NCBI GenBank assembly: GCA_025059715.1
Contig: JANXCE010000015.1
Span: 1 to 45,542 of the forward strand
Reading direction: 5' to 3'
Length of the DNA: 45,542 bases
Source of the DNA: Caldimicrobium sp.
GTDB taxonomy: Bacteria; Desulfobacterota; Thermodesulfobacteria; Thermodesulfobacteriales; Thermodesulfobacteriaceae
The notes under the pieces were generated by a model. The model was not told the DNA's origin. It was given only the letters and a program-made list of their open reading frames with translations, and did not search any database. Position 1 is the stretch's first letter; every line of letters starts with the position of its first letter. The translations under genes were made by a program, and so were the position numbers. Of this stretch, positions 19,006-28,180 are shown in pieces.

Positions 19006-20382
19006 ATGTCAGAACTTTATTTTAAAAGGCCAATGCCTCATGGAGGTAAACTTGTTGAAAGGGTGATTACTGATAAGAAGATTGCTAAGAAGTATGTAGA
19101 TGTTTGTAAGAAATCTTGTCCAGTTTACGAAATTAAGCCTACGCTCCATTATAAAAGAGGGGTTCCTGTAAGAAATGTTTACCGTGAGATAATGTCTGTT
19201 TGTTATGGTTTTTTTAGTCCTGTTGAGGGTTCAATGACCTCAGCGGAGCTTGAGAGTGTTCTCTCCAAAAGAAGGCTCCTTTCTGGATGGGTGTTTCCCT
19301 ATCCTATTCTTTTTGATATCTCCAGGGAGGATTATCAGAGGCTTGGGGTTAGTGAGGGAGATCGTTTGCTTATAACTCTCAAAGGTAAGCCCTTTGCAAT
19401 TCTTGACATTGAAGAAATTTATGAGATTGATCCTGAGGAGTTAGCTAACAGGACCTTTGGTTCACCAGAGACAAATCCTGAGGTTGTGCGGGAGAAATTT
19501 GATGATAAGCATCCTGGCTGGGTAATCTATAGGTCCCATCAGCCCATAATACTTGCTGGTAAATACACCATAATAAATGAGCCTGTTTTCAAACCTCCCT
19601 TTGATAGATTCTGGTGTCCTCCTCGTAAGTGCAGAGAGGAGTTTGAAAAGAGAGGGTGGAGAACGGCTATTGCTCATCAGACAAGAAATGTTCCCCATGT
19701 GGGTCACGAGCATCTTATGAAAAATGCTGCTTATACTGGAGATGTGGAGCCCTGCCACGGTATTCTTGTGAATGCCATTATAGGCGTGAAGAGAAGGGGG
19801 GATTACCCAGATGAGGCAATTTTGGAGGCTCATGAAGCAGTTAATAAATACGGTTATATAAAACCAGAGAGACATATGGTTACCTTTACTCTTTGGGATA
19901 TGAGATATGGCAATCCCTTAGAGAGTTTACTCCATGGTATTATTCGTCAAAACATGGGTTGCACTCATCACATGTTTGGTAGGGATCATGCAGCGGTAGG
20001 TGAATACTATGATCCCTTTGCAACTCAGATTCTTTGGTTAAAGGGTATACCAAGTTATGGTTTTGACAAGCCCGTTAACTTGGTGGAAGGAGGTTTAGTG
20101 ATACGGCCTCAAAACATGAGGGAGTTTTGGTATTGTCCTGTTTGTAAAGAAATGGTTTATAGCGAAACCTGTGGGCATACTAAGGAAAAACAAAAGCTTT
20201 CTGGAAGTTTAATAAGGGGGCTTATAGCGGAAGGTGTTCAACCTCCCACAATAATTATGAGACCGGAGGTATTTAGAGTAGTAGTGAAATGGTGGAAAAA
20301 ATTTAATTATCCCTTTGTAAACGAAAAATACGTGATGATGAAGGAAGAGGAACTTGAGGTGGATGTTCCAGATTTAGATTAA
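19006..20382 (+). CDS. sat: Dissimilatory sulfate adenylyltransferase (ATP sulfurylase)
   Basis: It activates sulfate with ATP to APS, the first step of dissimilatory sulfate reduction, and runs in reverse to make ATP in sulfur oxidation or disproportionation. The 458-residue protein has an N-terminal PUA-like domain and a catalytic domain with QTRNVPHVGHEHL at residues 225-237 (HxxH at His231 and His234). GRDHAAVGEYYDPF lies near 325. A zinc-binding site is visible as Cys377, Cys380, Cys389 and His391 (CPVCKEMVYSETCGH). This fits the homo-oligomeric Sat of sulfate reducers. The order sat, small gene, aprB, aprA, qmoABC points to one energy-metabolism module. Confidence 0.97.
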   Translation: MSELYFKRPMPHGGKLVERVITDKKIAKKYVDVCKKSCPVYEIKPTLHYKRGVPVRNVYREIMSVCYGFFSPVEGSMTSAELESVLSKRRLLSGWVFPYPILFDISREDYQRLGVSEGDRLLITLKGKPFAILDIEEIYEIDPEELANRTFGSPETNPEVVREKFDDKHPGWVIYRSHQPIILAGKYTIINEPVFKPPFDRFWCPPRKCREEFEKRGWRTAIAHQTRNVPHVGHEHLMKNAAYTGDVEPCHGILVNAIIGVKRRGDYPDEAILEAHEAVNKYGYIKPERHMVTFTLWDMRYGNPLESLLHGIIRQNMGCTHHMFGRDHAAVGEYYDPFATQILWLKGIPSYGFDKPVNLVEGGLVIRPQNMREFWYCPVCKEMVYSETCGHTKEKQKLSGSLIRGLIAEGVQPPTIIMRPEVFRVVVKWWKKFNYPFVNEKYVMMKEEELEVDVPDLD

Positions 20383-20414
20383 TATTGTATAATTAATATA
20401 GAGGAGGTGTAAAA

Positions 20415-20774
20415 ATGGAATATACTATTGAAGTTTTTTTAGATGATTATCGGATTGGGAAGTTGAAGGGAACACCTGTTGAGTCTCAAATTGATGCAGT
20501 TTTTGGAGGTGAGCTTAAGGTAGTCCGAGTGAAGGTAGGGGAAGAGATAAAGGGAGAGGTTTTGAAGGCTTTTGAAAGTGCGCGTATTGATTCCCGTGCT
20601 TGTATAACTGATACCCCAGTTGCCTTTAAGAGGGCGGTTTTTGATGAAATTGTGAAGCAAAAATCCTTAGGTGAGGAGGTAGTAAAGGCGGTTTTAGCAA
20701 GAATTGATGAAATTAAGGAGCTTGCAGCCAAAGAATCGGAGTATTTGCCAGCCCCAGAGATAGAGACCGAATAA
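20415..20774 (+). CDS. Conserved-looking small protein between sat and aprB, unknown function
   Basis: I do not recognise a family. The 119-residue product begins with a beta-rich part (MEYTIEVFLDDYRIGKLKGT) and then becomes helical and charged, with FESARIDSRACITDTPVAF near 54-72 and a Glu/Lys-rich helical C-terminus. It has one cysteine and no membrane segment, so it should be cytoplasmic. GAGGAGGTG precedes the ATG, as strong as the sites of sat, aprB and aprA, which suggests high co-expression. A TATAAT (20388-20393) upstream could be an extra promoter, though no good -35 is seen. A role with Sat or APS reductase (assembly, regulation, partner) is inferred from position only. Confidence 0.8.
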   Translation: MEYTIEVFLDDYRIGKLKGTPVESQIDAVFGGELKVVRVKVGEEIKGEVLKAFESARIDSRACITDTPVAFKRAVFDEIVKQKSLGEEVVKAVLARIDEIKELAAKESEYLPAPEIETE

Positions 20775-20805
20775 AATAAAATTAAGAAAGAGGAGGAGGT
20801 GTGCT

Positions 20806-21291
20806 ATGCCCAGTTATGTAAACCCAGAAAAGTGTGATGGATGCAAGGGTGGTGATAGGACAGTATGTATGTATATTTGTCCTAATGACTTAATGATTCT
20901 TGATTCTGAGGCTATGAAGGCTTACAATCAGGAACCAGATCAGTGCTGGGAGTGTTATAGTTGTGTGAAGAGTTGTCCTCAAGGAGCTATTTCTGTCAGG
21001 CACTATGCAGATTTTGCTCCCCTTCATGGAACCTGTCAGCCCATGAGAGGGACCACAGATATTATGTGGACTATTAAGTTTAGAAATGGTGTGGTTCTAA
21101 GATTTAAATTCCCCATCAGAACTACGCCTGAGGGCTCTGCCGATCCTACATTAGGTGGAAAAGAACCTGATCCAGCAAAGCTTTCTACTAATCAACTTTT
21201 TACTCAGGCAGTGGATGGAATTGAGCCTAAGAAGCCTGAGGCGGTTTTAAATAAGGTATTTCCATGTAGTGACAAAAAGATGGTTATCTAA
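20806..21291 (+). CDS. aprB: Adenylylsulfate (APS) reductase beta subunit
   Basis: This Fe-S subunit passes electrons to the FAD of AprA for reduction of APS to sulfite. The 161-residue protein has the modified first cluster motif CDGCKGGDRTVCMYICP near residue 10 and the second motif CWECYSCVKSCP near 47. The C-terminal tail (about 90-161, with FPIRTTPEGSADPTLGG) wraps AprA in known structures. It is cytoplasmic. It is preceded by GGAGGAGGTG and followed 27 nt later by aprA. Confidence 0.97.
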   Translation: MPSYVNPEKCDGCKGGDRTVCMYICPNDLMILDSEAMKAYNQEPDQCWECYSCVKSCPQGAISVRHYADFAPLHGTCQPMRGTTDIMWTIKFRNGVVLRFKFPIRTTPEGSADPTLGGKEPDPAKLSTNQLFTQAVDGIEPKKPEAVLNKVFPCSDKKMVI

Positions 21292-21318
21292 GTAAAAAAA
21301 TGAAAAATAAAAGGAGGT

Positions 21319-23322
21319 GTGGCTATGCCTAAGATTCATAGCTATAACTTTGGCTTGCCTTTAGCGGAACCGGAGATAGTTGAAAAAGAAACTGATATTT
21401 TGATTGTTGGTGGAGGAATGGCTGCTTGTGGGGCAGCGGTTGAAGCGGTGCGTTGGGCTAAGCCCCACGGCTTGAGAATTCTTCTCTGTGATAAGGCTGC
21501 TATGGAGAGATCAGGTGCGGTTGCCATGGGGCTTTCCGCAATTAATACCTATATTGGGGAAAATAAACCCGATGATTATGTTAGAATGGTTAGATGCGAC
21601 CTCATGGGTATAATTCGTGAGGATCTATCTTTTGATGTGGGAAGGCATGTTGATGATACTGTGCATGCCTTTGAAGAGTGGGGATTACCAATTTGGAAGC
21701 AGGATCCTAATACTGGTAAAACCCTTGATGGAGCAGAAGCTAAGGCGAGAGGCTTGTTATTGAAGAATGGTGCTAAGCCTGTGCGTTCTGGGCGCTGGCA
21801 GATCATGATTAATGGAGAGTCCTACAAGGTCATTGTTGCGGAAGCTGCTAAAAATGCCCTCGCAGGGTATGACAAGGCAGAAATCATTGAGAGATGTTTC
21901 ATTGTAAGGCCCCTTCTTGATGCTAATGAGCCGAATAGATGTGCAGGTGCGGTAGGTTTTTCTGTTAGAGAAAACAAGATTTATATAATAAAGGCGAATG
22001 CTACTTTGCTTGCCACTGGTGGAGCAGTTAATATTTATCGTCCCAGATCTATTGATGAGGGTAAGGGAAGGACCTGGTATCCGGTATGGAATCCAGGGTC
22101 TGGCTATGCGATGTGCGCCATGAGTGGAGCTAAGCTCGTGCTAATGGAAAATAGGTTTGTTCCCGCAAGGTTTAAAGATGGATATGGACCAGTAGGCGCA
22201 TGGTTCTTACTCTTTAAGGCTCGGGCAACTAATGCCTTTGATGAGGACTATGTAGCAAAGCACAAAGACGAATTGAAAAAGTTTGCTCCATATAGTGAGG
22301 CTTCAGTTGTGGGGACCTGTTTGAGAAACCATGCCATGCTAATTGAGATGAAGGAAGGGCGCGGTCCAATCCTTATGCATACGGAGTGGGCTCTTCAAGA
22401 GGCAGAAAAGACCATGGATAAGAAGGAATTTAAACACCTTATAGCGGAGGCCTGGGAGGACTTTTTAGATATGTGTGTAGGTCAGGCTGGTCTTTGGGCA
22501 TGCCTCAATATTGAGCCAGAAAAGAAGCCCTCTGAAATAATGCCCACAGAGCCTTACTTCCTCGGATCTCATGCGGGATGTGCTGGGGCCTGGTGCGCTG
22601 GTCCTAATGAGGATTGGGTTCCTGAGGAATATAAGGCTCCATGGAAGGGAATGCACTATAACAGGATGACTACAGTTAAAGGTCTTTTCTGTGCGGGTGA
22701 CACAGTCGGAGCCTGTGGACATAAATTTTCCTCTGGATCTCATGTGGAGGGAAGAATAGCCGCTAAGGCTATGGTTCAATTCTGTTTGGATCACAAAGAT
22801 TATAAACCTGCTATAAAAGAGACTGTGGAGGAACTCAAAAAAGAGATATATGGTCCTTGGTATAGGTTTGAACAGTACAAAAATGCAACTACTGCCTATG
22901 AGGTCAACCCCAACTATCTAATACCCCGTCACATACAAGCAAGACTTATGAAGTTGATGGATGAATATGTTGCAGGAACATCCACTTACTATATGACCAA
23001 CAATAAGATGTTAGAAAGAGGCCTTGAGCTTCTCAGGATGTTAAAGGAAGATATGGAACTTGCTGCAGCAAGAGACCTTCACGAACTTATGAGGGCATGG
23101 GAAAATAGGCATAGAGTATGGACTGCGGAGGCACACTTGTTACATATTCTTTTCAGAGAAGACTCTCGTTATCCCGGATATTATTACAAGGCGGAAAACC
23201 TCACTATTGACGATGAGAAGTGGAGATGTTTCACCATTTCAAGATACAACCCTGAGACTAAGCAGTGGGAGTTAGAAACCTATCCATATGTTCAGATAAT
23301 CCCTGATCCTTTGGGACCATAA
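21319..23322 (+). CDS. aprA: Adenylylsulfate (APS) reductase alpha subunit
   Basis: This FAD-containing catalytic subunit converts APS to AMP + sulfite. The 667-residue length fits the family. An N-terminal dinucleotide fold (ILIVGGGMAACGAAVEA near residue 27) is followed by the fumarate-reductase-like domain (GRWQIMINGESYK, ATGGAVNIYRPRS). A central AprA-specific region follows (GSHAGCAGAWCAGPNEDW), then GLFCAGDTVGACGHKFSSGS near 452. The gene ends just before a strong intrinsic terminator, so sat, the small gene, aprB and aprA make up one unit separate from qmoABC. Confidence 0.97.
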   Translation: MAMPKIHSYNFGLPLAEPEIVEKETDILIVGGGMAACGAAVEAVRWAKPHGLRILLCDKAAMERSGAVAMGLSAINTYIGENKPDDYVRMVRCDLMGIIREDLSFDVGRHVDDTVHAFEEWGLPIWKQDPNTGKTLDGAEAKARGLLLKNGAKPVRSGRWQIMINGESYKVIVAEAAKNALAGYDKAEIIERCFIVRPLLDANEPNRCAGAVGFSVRENKIYIIKANATLLATGGAVNIYRPRSIDEGKGRTWYPVWNPGSGYAMCAMSGAKLVLMENRFVPARFKDGYGPVGAWFLLFKARATNAFDEDYVAKHKDELKKFAPYSEASVVGTCLRNHAMLIEMKEGRGPILMHTEWALQEAEKTMDKKEFKHLIAEAWEDFLDMCVGQAGLWACLNIEPEKKPSEIMPTEPYFLGSHAGCAGAWCAGPNEDWVPEEYKAPWKGMHYNRMTTVKGLFCAGDTVGACGHKFSSGSHVEGRIAAKAMVQFCLDHKDYKPAIKETVEELKKEIYGPWYRFEQYKNATTAYEVNPNYLIPRHIQARLMKLMDEYVAGTSTYYMTNNKMLERGLELLRMLKEDMELAAARDLHELMRAWENRHRVWTAEAHLLHILFREDSRYPGYYYKAENLTIDDEKWRCFTISRYNPETKQWELETYPYVQIIPDPLGP

Positions 23323-23340
23323 GAATTAAATGAAGCTGAT

Positions 23341-23370
23341 GAGGGGGCCAGGGCCCCCTCTTTTTTTTAT
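23341..23370 (+). terminator. Rho-independent terminator after aprA
   Basis: Perfect 8-bp G+C stem: GAGGGGGC (23341-23348), loop CAGG, GCCCCCTC (23353-23360). A run of eight T follows at once. It is the strongest intrinsic terminator in the window and separates sat-aprBA from qmoABC. Confidence 0.93.
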
Positions 23371-23378
23371 TTTTTTCG

Positions 23379-23419
23379 GTATAGGGTTTTCACAGAATTA
23401 TGTAGTGGAAACTCTATAC
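23379..23419 (+). promoter_or_regulatory. qmo promoter region inside an inverted repeat (candidate operator)
   Basis: TTCACA (23389-23394) and TCTATA (23413-23418), 18 nt apart, form a plausible promoter. The two elements fall within the arms of an imperfect inverted repeat, GTATAGGGTTTTC (23379-23391) and GAAACTCTATAC (23408-23419). This arrangement would let a dimeric regulator control qmo. No regulator gene is adjacent, so the operator reading is inference. Confidence 0.45.
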
Positions 23420-23451
23420 GGAAAAAAATGAGGTAGCAGAAGGAGGTTATC

Positions 23452-24693
23452 ATGGCAAATTCCAGTATATTAGTTGTAGGTGGAGGCATTAGTGGAGTTA
23501 CTTCCGCAATTGAAGCGGCGGAGATGGAAGTTGAAGTGCATTTAGTCGAGAGTGAGGCTACTCTTGGGGGAAGGGTTAGTCAATTGAGATATTATTTTCC
23601 GAAACTATGTCCGCCAACCTGTGGTTTAGAAATAAATTATAAGCGAATAAAGGCTAATCCTTATCTTAAAATATACACTTTGACTGAGGTGACAGAGATT
23701 AGCGGTGCACCAGGAGCCTATAGGGTGAAGTTAAGAAAGAAACCGCGATATGTGAATGATAACTGCACTTGTTGTGGGGAATGTGAAAGGGTTTGTCAGG
23801 GAGAAAGGGTTAGCGACTATGATTTTGGGCTTGGCAAGACAAAGGCTATATATTTACCTTCTCCCATGGCCTTTCCACCTAAGTATGTTTTAGATAAGTC
23901 CGCCTTAGCTCCTGGAGATTTGGATAGAATAATTGCTGCCTGTATCTATGAGGCTATAGATCCCGAAATGAAGGAGGAGGAATTTGAGCTTGAGGTTGGG
24001 GCAATTATTTGGGCAACAGGGTGGCGTCCCTATGATGGCACAAGGTTAGATAACTTAGGTTATGGCAAGTTTAGTAATGTGGTTTCAAACATGCAGATTG
24101 AGAGAATGGCTTCTCCTTGGGGGCCAACAAAGGGGGAGATATTAAGGCTTTCTGATGGAGTTGTGCCAAGTAAAGTTGCCTTTGTTCAATGTGCCGGATC
24201 AAGGGATGAAAACCATCTTCCCTATTGTTCCTACATTTGCTGTTTAGCCAGTTTAAAACACTCCCTCTATTTTGCGGAGAAGTATCCCGACACAAGATGC
24301 ACCATGTTTTACATTGACATAAGGACACCCGGGAGATATGAAAAATTTCTCCTAAGAGCCCAAAGGGAGGCTAAAATAGACTTTATTAAAGGAAAGGTGG
24401 CCAAAATTGAAGAAGATCCTGAGACAAAGGATTTAATAGTCACGGCGGAGGATACCCTATCAGGTAAAAGAATTAATGAGAGATTTAACATGGTAGTATT
24501 AGCCTTAGGTATGCAACCAAGTATGGCAGGAAAGTCCATACCTGGTCTTCCTGTTGACGAACATGGTTTTGTTTTGGAGACAGAAGGGATAATTCCCGTG
24601 GGTTGTGCAAAAAAACCCCTAGATGTTATGACTTCTAATGAGACAGCAACAGGTGCGGTCATTAAAGCCTTGCAAGTTATTAAAAGAGCATAA
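23452..24693 (+). CDS. qmoA: Quinone-modifying oxidoreductase subunit QmoA (HdrA-like flavoprotein)
   Basis: Qmo links the menaquinone pool to APS reductase. The 413-residue soluble flavoprotein resembles HdrA. The FAD-binding SILVVGGGISGVTSAIEAAE lies at the N-terminus, and GGRVSQLRYYFPKLCPPTCG near residue 41 has clustered cysteines. One Fe-S motif, CTCCGECERVCQGE, lies near 105. The conserved CAGSRDENHLPYCSYICC is near 248 and LGMQPS near the C-terminus. It begins behind AAGGAGG, 130 nt after the aprA stop, and is followed 14 nt later by qmoB. Confidence 0.95.
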   Translation: MANSSILVVGGGISGVTSAIEAAEMEVEVHLVESEATLGGRVSQLRYYFPKLCPPTCGLEINYKRIKANPYLKIYTLTEVTEISGAPGAYRVKLRKKPRYVNDNCTCCGECERVCQGERVSDYDFGLGKTKAIYLPSPMAFPPKYVLDKSALAPGDLDRIIAACIYEAIDPEMKEEEFELEVGAIIWATGWRPYDGTRLDNLGYGKFSNVVSNMQIERMASPWGPTKGEILRLSDGVVPSKVAFVQCAGSRDENHLPYCSYICCLASLKHSLYFAEKYPDTRCTMFYIDIRTPGRYEKFLLRAQREAKIDFIKGKVAKIEEDPETKDLIVTAEDTLSGKRINERFNMVVLALGMQPSMAGKSIPGLPVDEHGFVLETEGIIPVGCAKKPLDVMTSNETATGAVIKALQVIKRA

Positions 24694-24707
24694 AGGGGAG
24701 GTAAAGG

Positions 24708-26909
24708 ATGGATAGGATCGGTGTATTTATATGTAAAAGTTGTGATATAGGGAGAAGGCTTAACATTGAGGAGCTTGAGGCAGTAGCTCGGGAGCAAGGT
24801 GTTGCTTCTGTATATAGTAAGGATTTTCTCTGTTCTAAGGAAGGTAGAGAATTTATTAACTCCAAGATTCAAGAGGAAGGGTTAGATGCAGTCTCCATTG
24901 GGGCTTGTTCTTTTAGGGTTAATTATGATGTTTTTAATTTTGGAAAGGTAGCGGTAGATAGGGTTAATTTAAGAGAGGGGGTGGTGTGGAGTAGATTTCC
25001 TCTTGGACAGAATGGAGAGATTTTAGATGATAGTGTTGAGGTAGTAAGTGGTGTTAGTTTCAAAGATGAATTGATGGCTTTGGCAAAGGACTATGTGAGA
25101 ATGAGTATTGCCAAACTTAGAACTTATAAATTGCCTGAGCCATTTAAAGCAGAAGAAGAAATGAGTAAGACTATTTTAGTAATTGGAGGAGGAGTGGCAG
25201 GATTAACTGCGGCCTTAGAGTTAGCCAAGGCGGGATATGAGGTAGTCTTAGTGGAAAAGGAGAAGGAATTAGGTGGTTTTGTGGCAAAGATGAAGGCTCA
25301 TTGCGAGACAAGGGCTCCTTACAGAAATTTAGTTGAGCCGGTGGTAAAAAGGTTAATTGGGGAGGTAGAGGCGCAAGATAAAATTAAGGTTTATAAAGGT
25401 GCTATAGTAAGTAATATTGCAGGGGGGCCAGGATTTTTTAAAGTAAAAATTAATCAGGGAGGAAAAGAAGAGGAACTGACAATTGGTGCTATAGTGCTTG
25501 CGGTGGGATTTAAACCCTATGATCCAAGTAAGTTAGCGCATTTAGGTTATGGAGTTATTCCCAATGTTATGACCAATGTGGAATTTGAGATGAAGGCTGC
25601 CCAAGGAAGGCTTGTTCGGCCATCGGATGGGACTCCCATTAAAAGTGTTTTATTTATCCAGTGTGCTGGTCAAAGGGATGAAAATCATTTACCCTATTGC
25701 TCCTCTTTTTGTTGTCTTGCCAGTTTAAAGCAGGCTAAATACATAAGGGAAGCGGATCCTGAATCGAAGGCTTATATAGTATATAGCGATATTAGAACCA
25801 TGGGTATATATGAGAATTTTTACAAGACCTTACAAGATGATCCTGGAGTATTTTTGACTAAGGGTAAAGTTACTGGAGTAAAGGAGGGAGAAAATGGTAA
25901 GGTCAGGGTTTTAGTTGATGAGACTCTATTTGGTGAACCCTTAGAGATTGAGGTTGATGTAGTTGTTTTGGCCACAGGAATGGTTCCGGTAACTGCAGAG
26001 GAAGCGGTGCTCAATCTCGATTATAGACAAGGGCCTGCTTTGCCAGAGCTTGAACTTTTTTATGGTTATGCGGATTCCAACTATATTTGTTTCCCCTATG
26101 AGACAAGAAGGACAGGGATTTATGCCGCAGGTGCAGTGCATCAACCTATGACCATAGATCAGGCTATTGAAGATGCCCGTGGGGCTGCTCTAAAGGCTAT
26201 CCAATGTTTAAAAGCTATAGAAGTAGGCCATGCAGTCCATCCGCGGACCTGGGATTATGCCTATCCAGAGTGGGATCTAAAGATGTGCACACAATGTAAG
26301 AGGTGCACCGAGGAATGTCCCTTTGGAGCGCTTAATGAAGATGAAAAGGCCTTTCCTATACCCTTTATCACCCGTTGTAGAAGATGTGGAACCTGTTTTG
26401 GGGCTTGCCCTCAGAGAATTATCAATTTTAAGGATTATTCCATAGAGATGATTGGAAGTATGATTAAAGCCACAGAGATGCCTGAACAGGGTTACGAGCA
26501 ATATAGGTTTGTGGCCTTCGTATGTGAGAACGATGCCTATCCAGCTTTGGACATGCTTGCTTATAGGAGGATGAGTATACCAGTATCCATCAGGATTATT
26601 CCTGTGAGGTGTTTAGGAGCAGTAAATGTCTCTTTTATAAAGGATGCAATGAGTAAAGGATATGATGGAATTTTACTCCTTGGATGTAAATATGGAGAAA
26701 ATTATCAGTGTCACTTTATAAAGGGAAGTGAATTAGCTAATAAAAGAATGGAAAATGTGCAAGAAACCTTACAACAACTTGCCTTGGAAATGGAGAGGGT
26801 TACTATAGATACGGTAGCTATAGATGAGTTAGAAAAGATTGTTCATAAATGCAATGAATTTGCGGAATTAATTAAAAGCTATGGTGAAAATCCCTTTAAG
26901 GGATGGTAA
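24708..26909 (+). CDS. qmoB: Quinone-modifying oxidoreductase subunit QmoB (HdrA-MvhD-like)
   Basis: This is the second flavoprotein of Qmo, 733 residues. The N-terminal approximately 150 residues are a QmoB-specific lead (GVFICKSCDIGRRLN). The HdrA-like FAD domain begins at ILVIGGGVAGLTAALELAKAG near 157, with CAGQRDENHLPYCSSFCC near 320. Two 4Fe-4S motifs follow (CTQCKRCTEECP near 525, CRRCGTCFGACP near 560). The C-terminal domain (about 600-733, VAFVCENDAYPALDMLA, LLLGCKYGENYQCHFIKG) is MvhD/FrhD-like, the module that receives electrons in heterodisulfide reductase complexes. It lies 12 nt before qmoC. Confidence 0.95.
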   Translation: MDRIGVFICKSCDIGRRLNIEELEAVAREQGVASVYSKDFLCSKEGREFINSKIQEEGLDAVSIGACSFRVNYDVFNFGKVAVDRVNLREGVVWSRFPLGQNGEILDDSVEVVSGVSFKDELMALAKDYVRMSIAKLRTYKLPEPFKAEEEMSKTILVIGGGVAGLTAALELAKAGYEVVLVEKEKELGGFVAKMKAHCETRAPYRNLVEPVVKRLIGEVEAQDKIKVYKGAIVSNIAGGPGFFKVKINQGGKEEELTIGAIVLAVGFKPYDPSKLAHLGYGVIPNVMTNVEFEMKAAQGRLVRPSDGTPIKSVLFIQCAGQRDENHLPYCSSFCCLASLKQAKYIREADPESKAYIVYSDIRTMGIYENFYKTLQDDPGVFLTKGKVTGVKEGENGKVRVLVDETLFGEPLEIEVDVVVLATGMVPVTAEEAVLNLDYRQGPALPELELFYGYADSNYICFPYETRRTGIYAAGAVHQPMTIDQAIEDARGAALKAIQCLKAIEVGHAVHPRTWDYAYPEWDLKMCTQCKRCTEECPFGALNEDEKAFPIPFITRCRRCGTCFGACPQRIINFKDYSIEMIGSMIKATEMPEQGYEQYRFVAFVCENDAYPALDMLAYRRMSIPVSIRIIPVRCLGAVNVSFIKDAMSKGYDGILLLGCKYGENYQCHFIKGSELANKRMENVQETLQQLALEMERVTIDTVAIDELEKIVHKCNEFAELIKSYGENPFKGW

Positions 26910-26921
26910 GGAGGAGGGTTT

Positions 26922-28121
26922 ATGGCAGATAATAGACTAAAAATTGATGGAGATTTAGCTGCGGTTCAGGAGATAAAGTCAGTAGGTGGGGACACACTAA
27001 AAAAATGCTATCAGTGTGCTACTTGTGCCAGTGTGTGTCCCTTAGCCCCTGATGAAGCCCCCTTTCCCCGAAAGCAGATGTTACTTGCTCAATGGGGCGC
27101 GAAAGAAAAATTACTATCAGATCCAAGTATTTGGCTTTGTCATCAATGTGGAGATTGCACTAAATACTGTCCCAGAAATGCTAGACCTGGGGATGTCCTT
27201 GCCTCACTTAGAATATTGGTAACTAAGGAGCTTGTTCCCTTTAAATTTTTAAATACTTTTTACAACAATTTATGGGGTTTACCTATACTTGTTCTTATAG
27301 CCTTTGTTTATATTTTGTTAGTGACCATATTTGCCTTCAAGGGTATGCCTAATTTCTTTGATGCTACCTCCTTTCCCTACAATCCCAACCTTTATTATAA
27401 GCTCGGTTTTATGAAATTGCCAGCAAGAGTAGTTATGATAGATGTAGTATTTTTGTCATTAGCTGGCTTAGTGGTTATTTTGATGGTTAACGCTGTTAGT
27501 AAGATGTGGAAAACCTATCTTGACTACTATAACGTGCCGCAAGCATATCGGTATGGAGTAGGAACTATACTTGCTAACTATTTAATTCCGGCATTAAAGG
27601 AGATATTAGATCACAGTAGGTTTGAAAAGTGTGGTGCTAACTCGTGGAGAGCAACTCCTCATAAGATGTTACTTTTTGGTTTCATAATTCTATTTATCAC
27701 TACGGGCACGGTGTTTATTTTGGCAGATTTTCTCGGAATGCATACGCCTTGGAATCCCCTTACTCATCCAGTCAAATGGTTGGGATATATTGGAGGTTTA
27801 CTCCTGTTATATGGTGTAATAGGACTAATGACTGGGAGAAACAGGGCGGTGTTAGAAAATTCGCTAAAGACCTCTTATTCTGATAGTTTTCTCCTTTGGT
27901 TGATATTGCTCGTTGGAGTCACAGGTTTTGCTATTGTTGTTTTTCGCAGTATTCCTTCCTTATACAATTTGACTGGCTTAGTTTATTTGATCCATTTGAT
28001 TACTGTGTTTTTGCTTTTCTTAGCTATTCCCTATTCTAAATTTTCCCATCTGGTCTTTAGAACTACGGCAGTGGTCTTTGATCTATACTATAGAGATGTT
28101 CTTAAGAAGATGGGTTCATAG
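26922..28121 (+). CDS. qmoC: Quinone-modifying oxidoreductase subunit QmoC (HdrC-cytochrome b fusion)
   Basis: This membrane subunit connects Qmo to menaquinone. The 399-residue protein has an N-terminal HdrC-like domain with two 4Fe-4S motifs, CYQCATCASVCP near residue 27 and CHQCGDCTKYCP near 70. A membrane domain with about six helices (about 110-385) follows and resembles HdrE/NarI-type cytochrome b. Histidines within or near helices (for example LVYLIHLITVFLLFL near 355) could hold hemes. It is the last gene of the operon and is followed by a perfect hairpin. Confidence 0.94.
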   Translation: MADNRLKIDGDLAAVQEIKSVGGDTLKKCYQCATCASVCPLAPDEAPFPRKQMLLAQWGAKEKLLSDPSIWLCHQCGDCTKYCPRNARPGDVLASLRILVTKELVPFKFLNTFYNNLWGLPILVLIAFVYILLVTIFAFKGMPNFFDATSFPYNPNLYYKLGFMKLPARVVMIDVVFLSLAGLVVILMVNAVSKMWKTYLDYYNVPQAYRYGVGTILANYLIPALKEILDHSRFEKCGANSWRATPHKMLLFGFIILFITTGTVFILADFLGMHTPWNPLTHPVKWLGYIGGLLLLYGVIGLMTGRNRAVLENSLKTSYSDSFLLWLILLVGVTGFAIVVFRSIPSLYNLTGLVYLIHLITVFLLFLAIPYSKFSHLVFRTTAVVFDLYYRDVLKKMGS

Positions 28122-28134
28122 TTATGTATACTAA

Positions 28135-28168
28135 TTTAGAGGGAGGAGATATATATCCTCCCTCTAAA
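28135..28168. terminator. Perfect hairpin between convergent genes (probable bidirectional terminator)
   Basis: Arms TTTAGAGGGAGGA (28135-28147) and TCCTCCCTCTAAA (28156-28168) pair perfectly over 13 bp, with the loop GATATATA. It lies between the ends of qmoC (+) and the rhodanese gene (-). There is no long T tract on either side, so termination strength is uncertain, but location and symmetry fit a shared terminator. Confidence 0.7.
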
Positions 28169-28180
28169 TCTCTTCAATCC

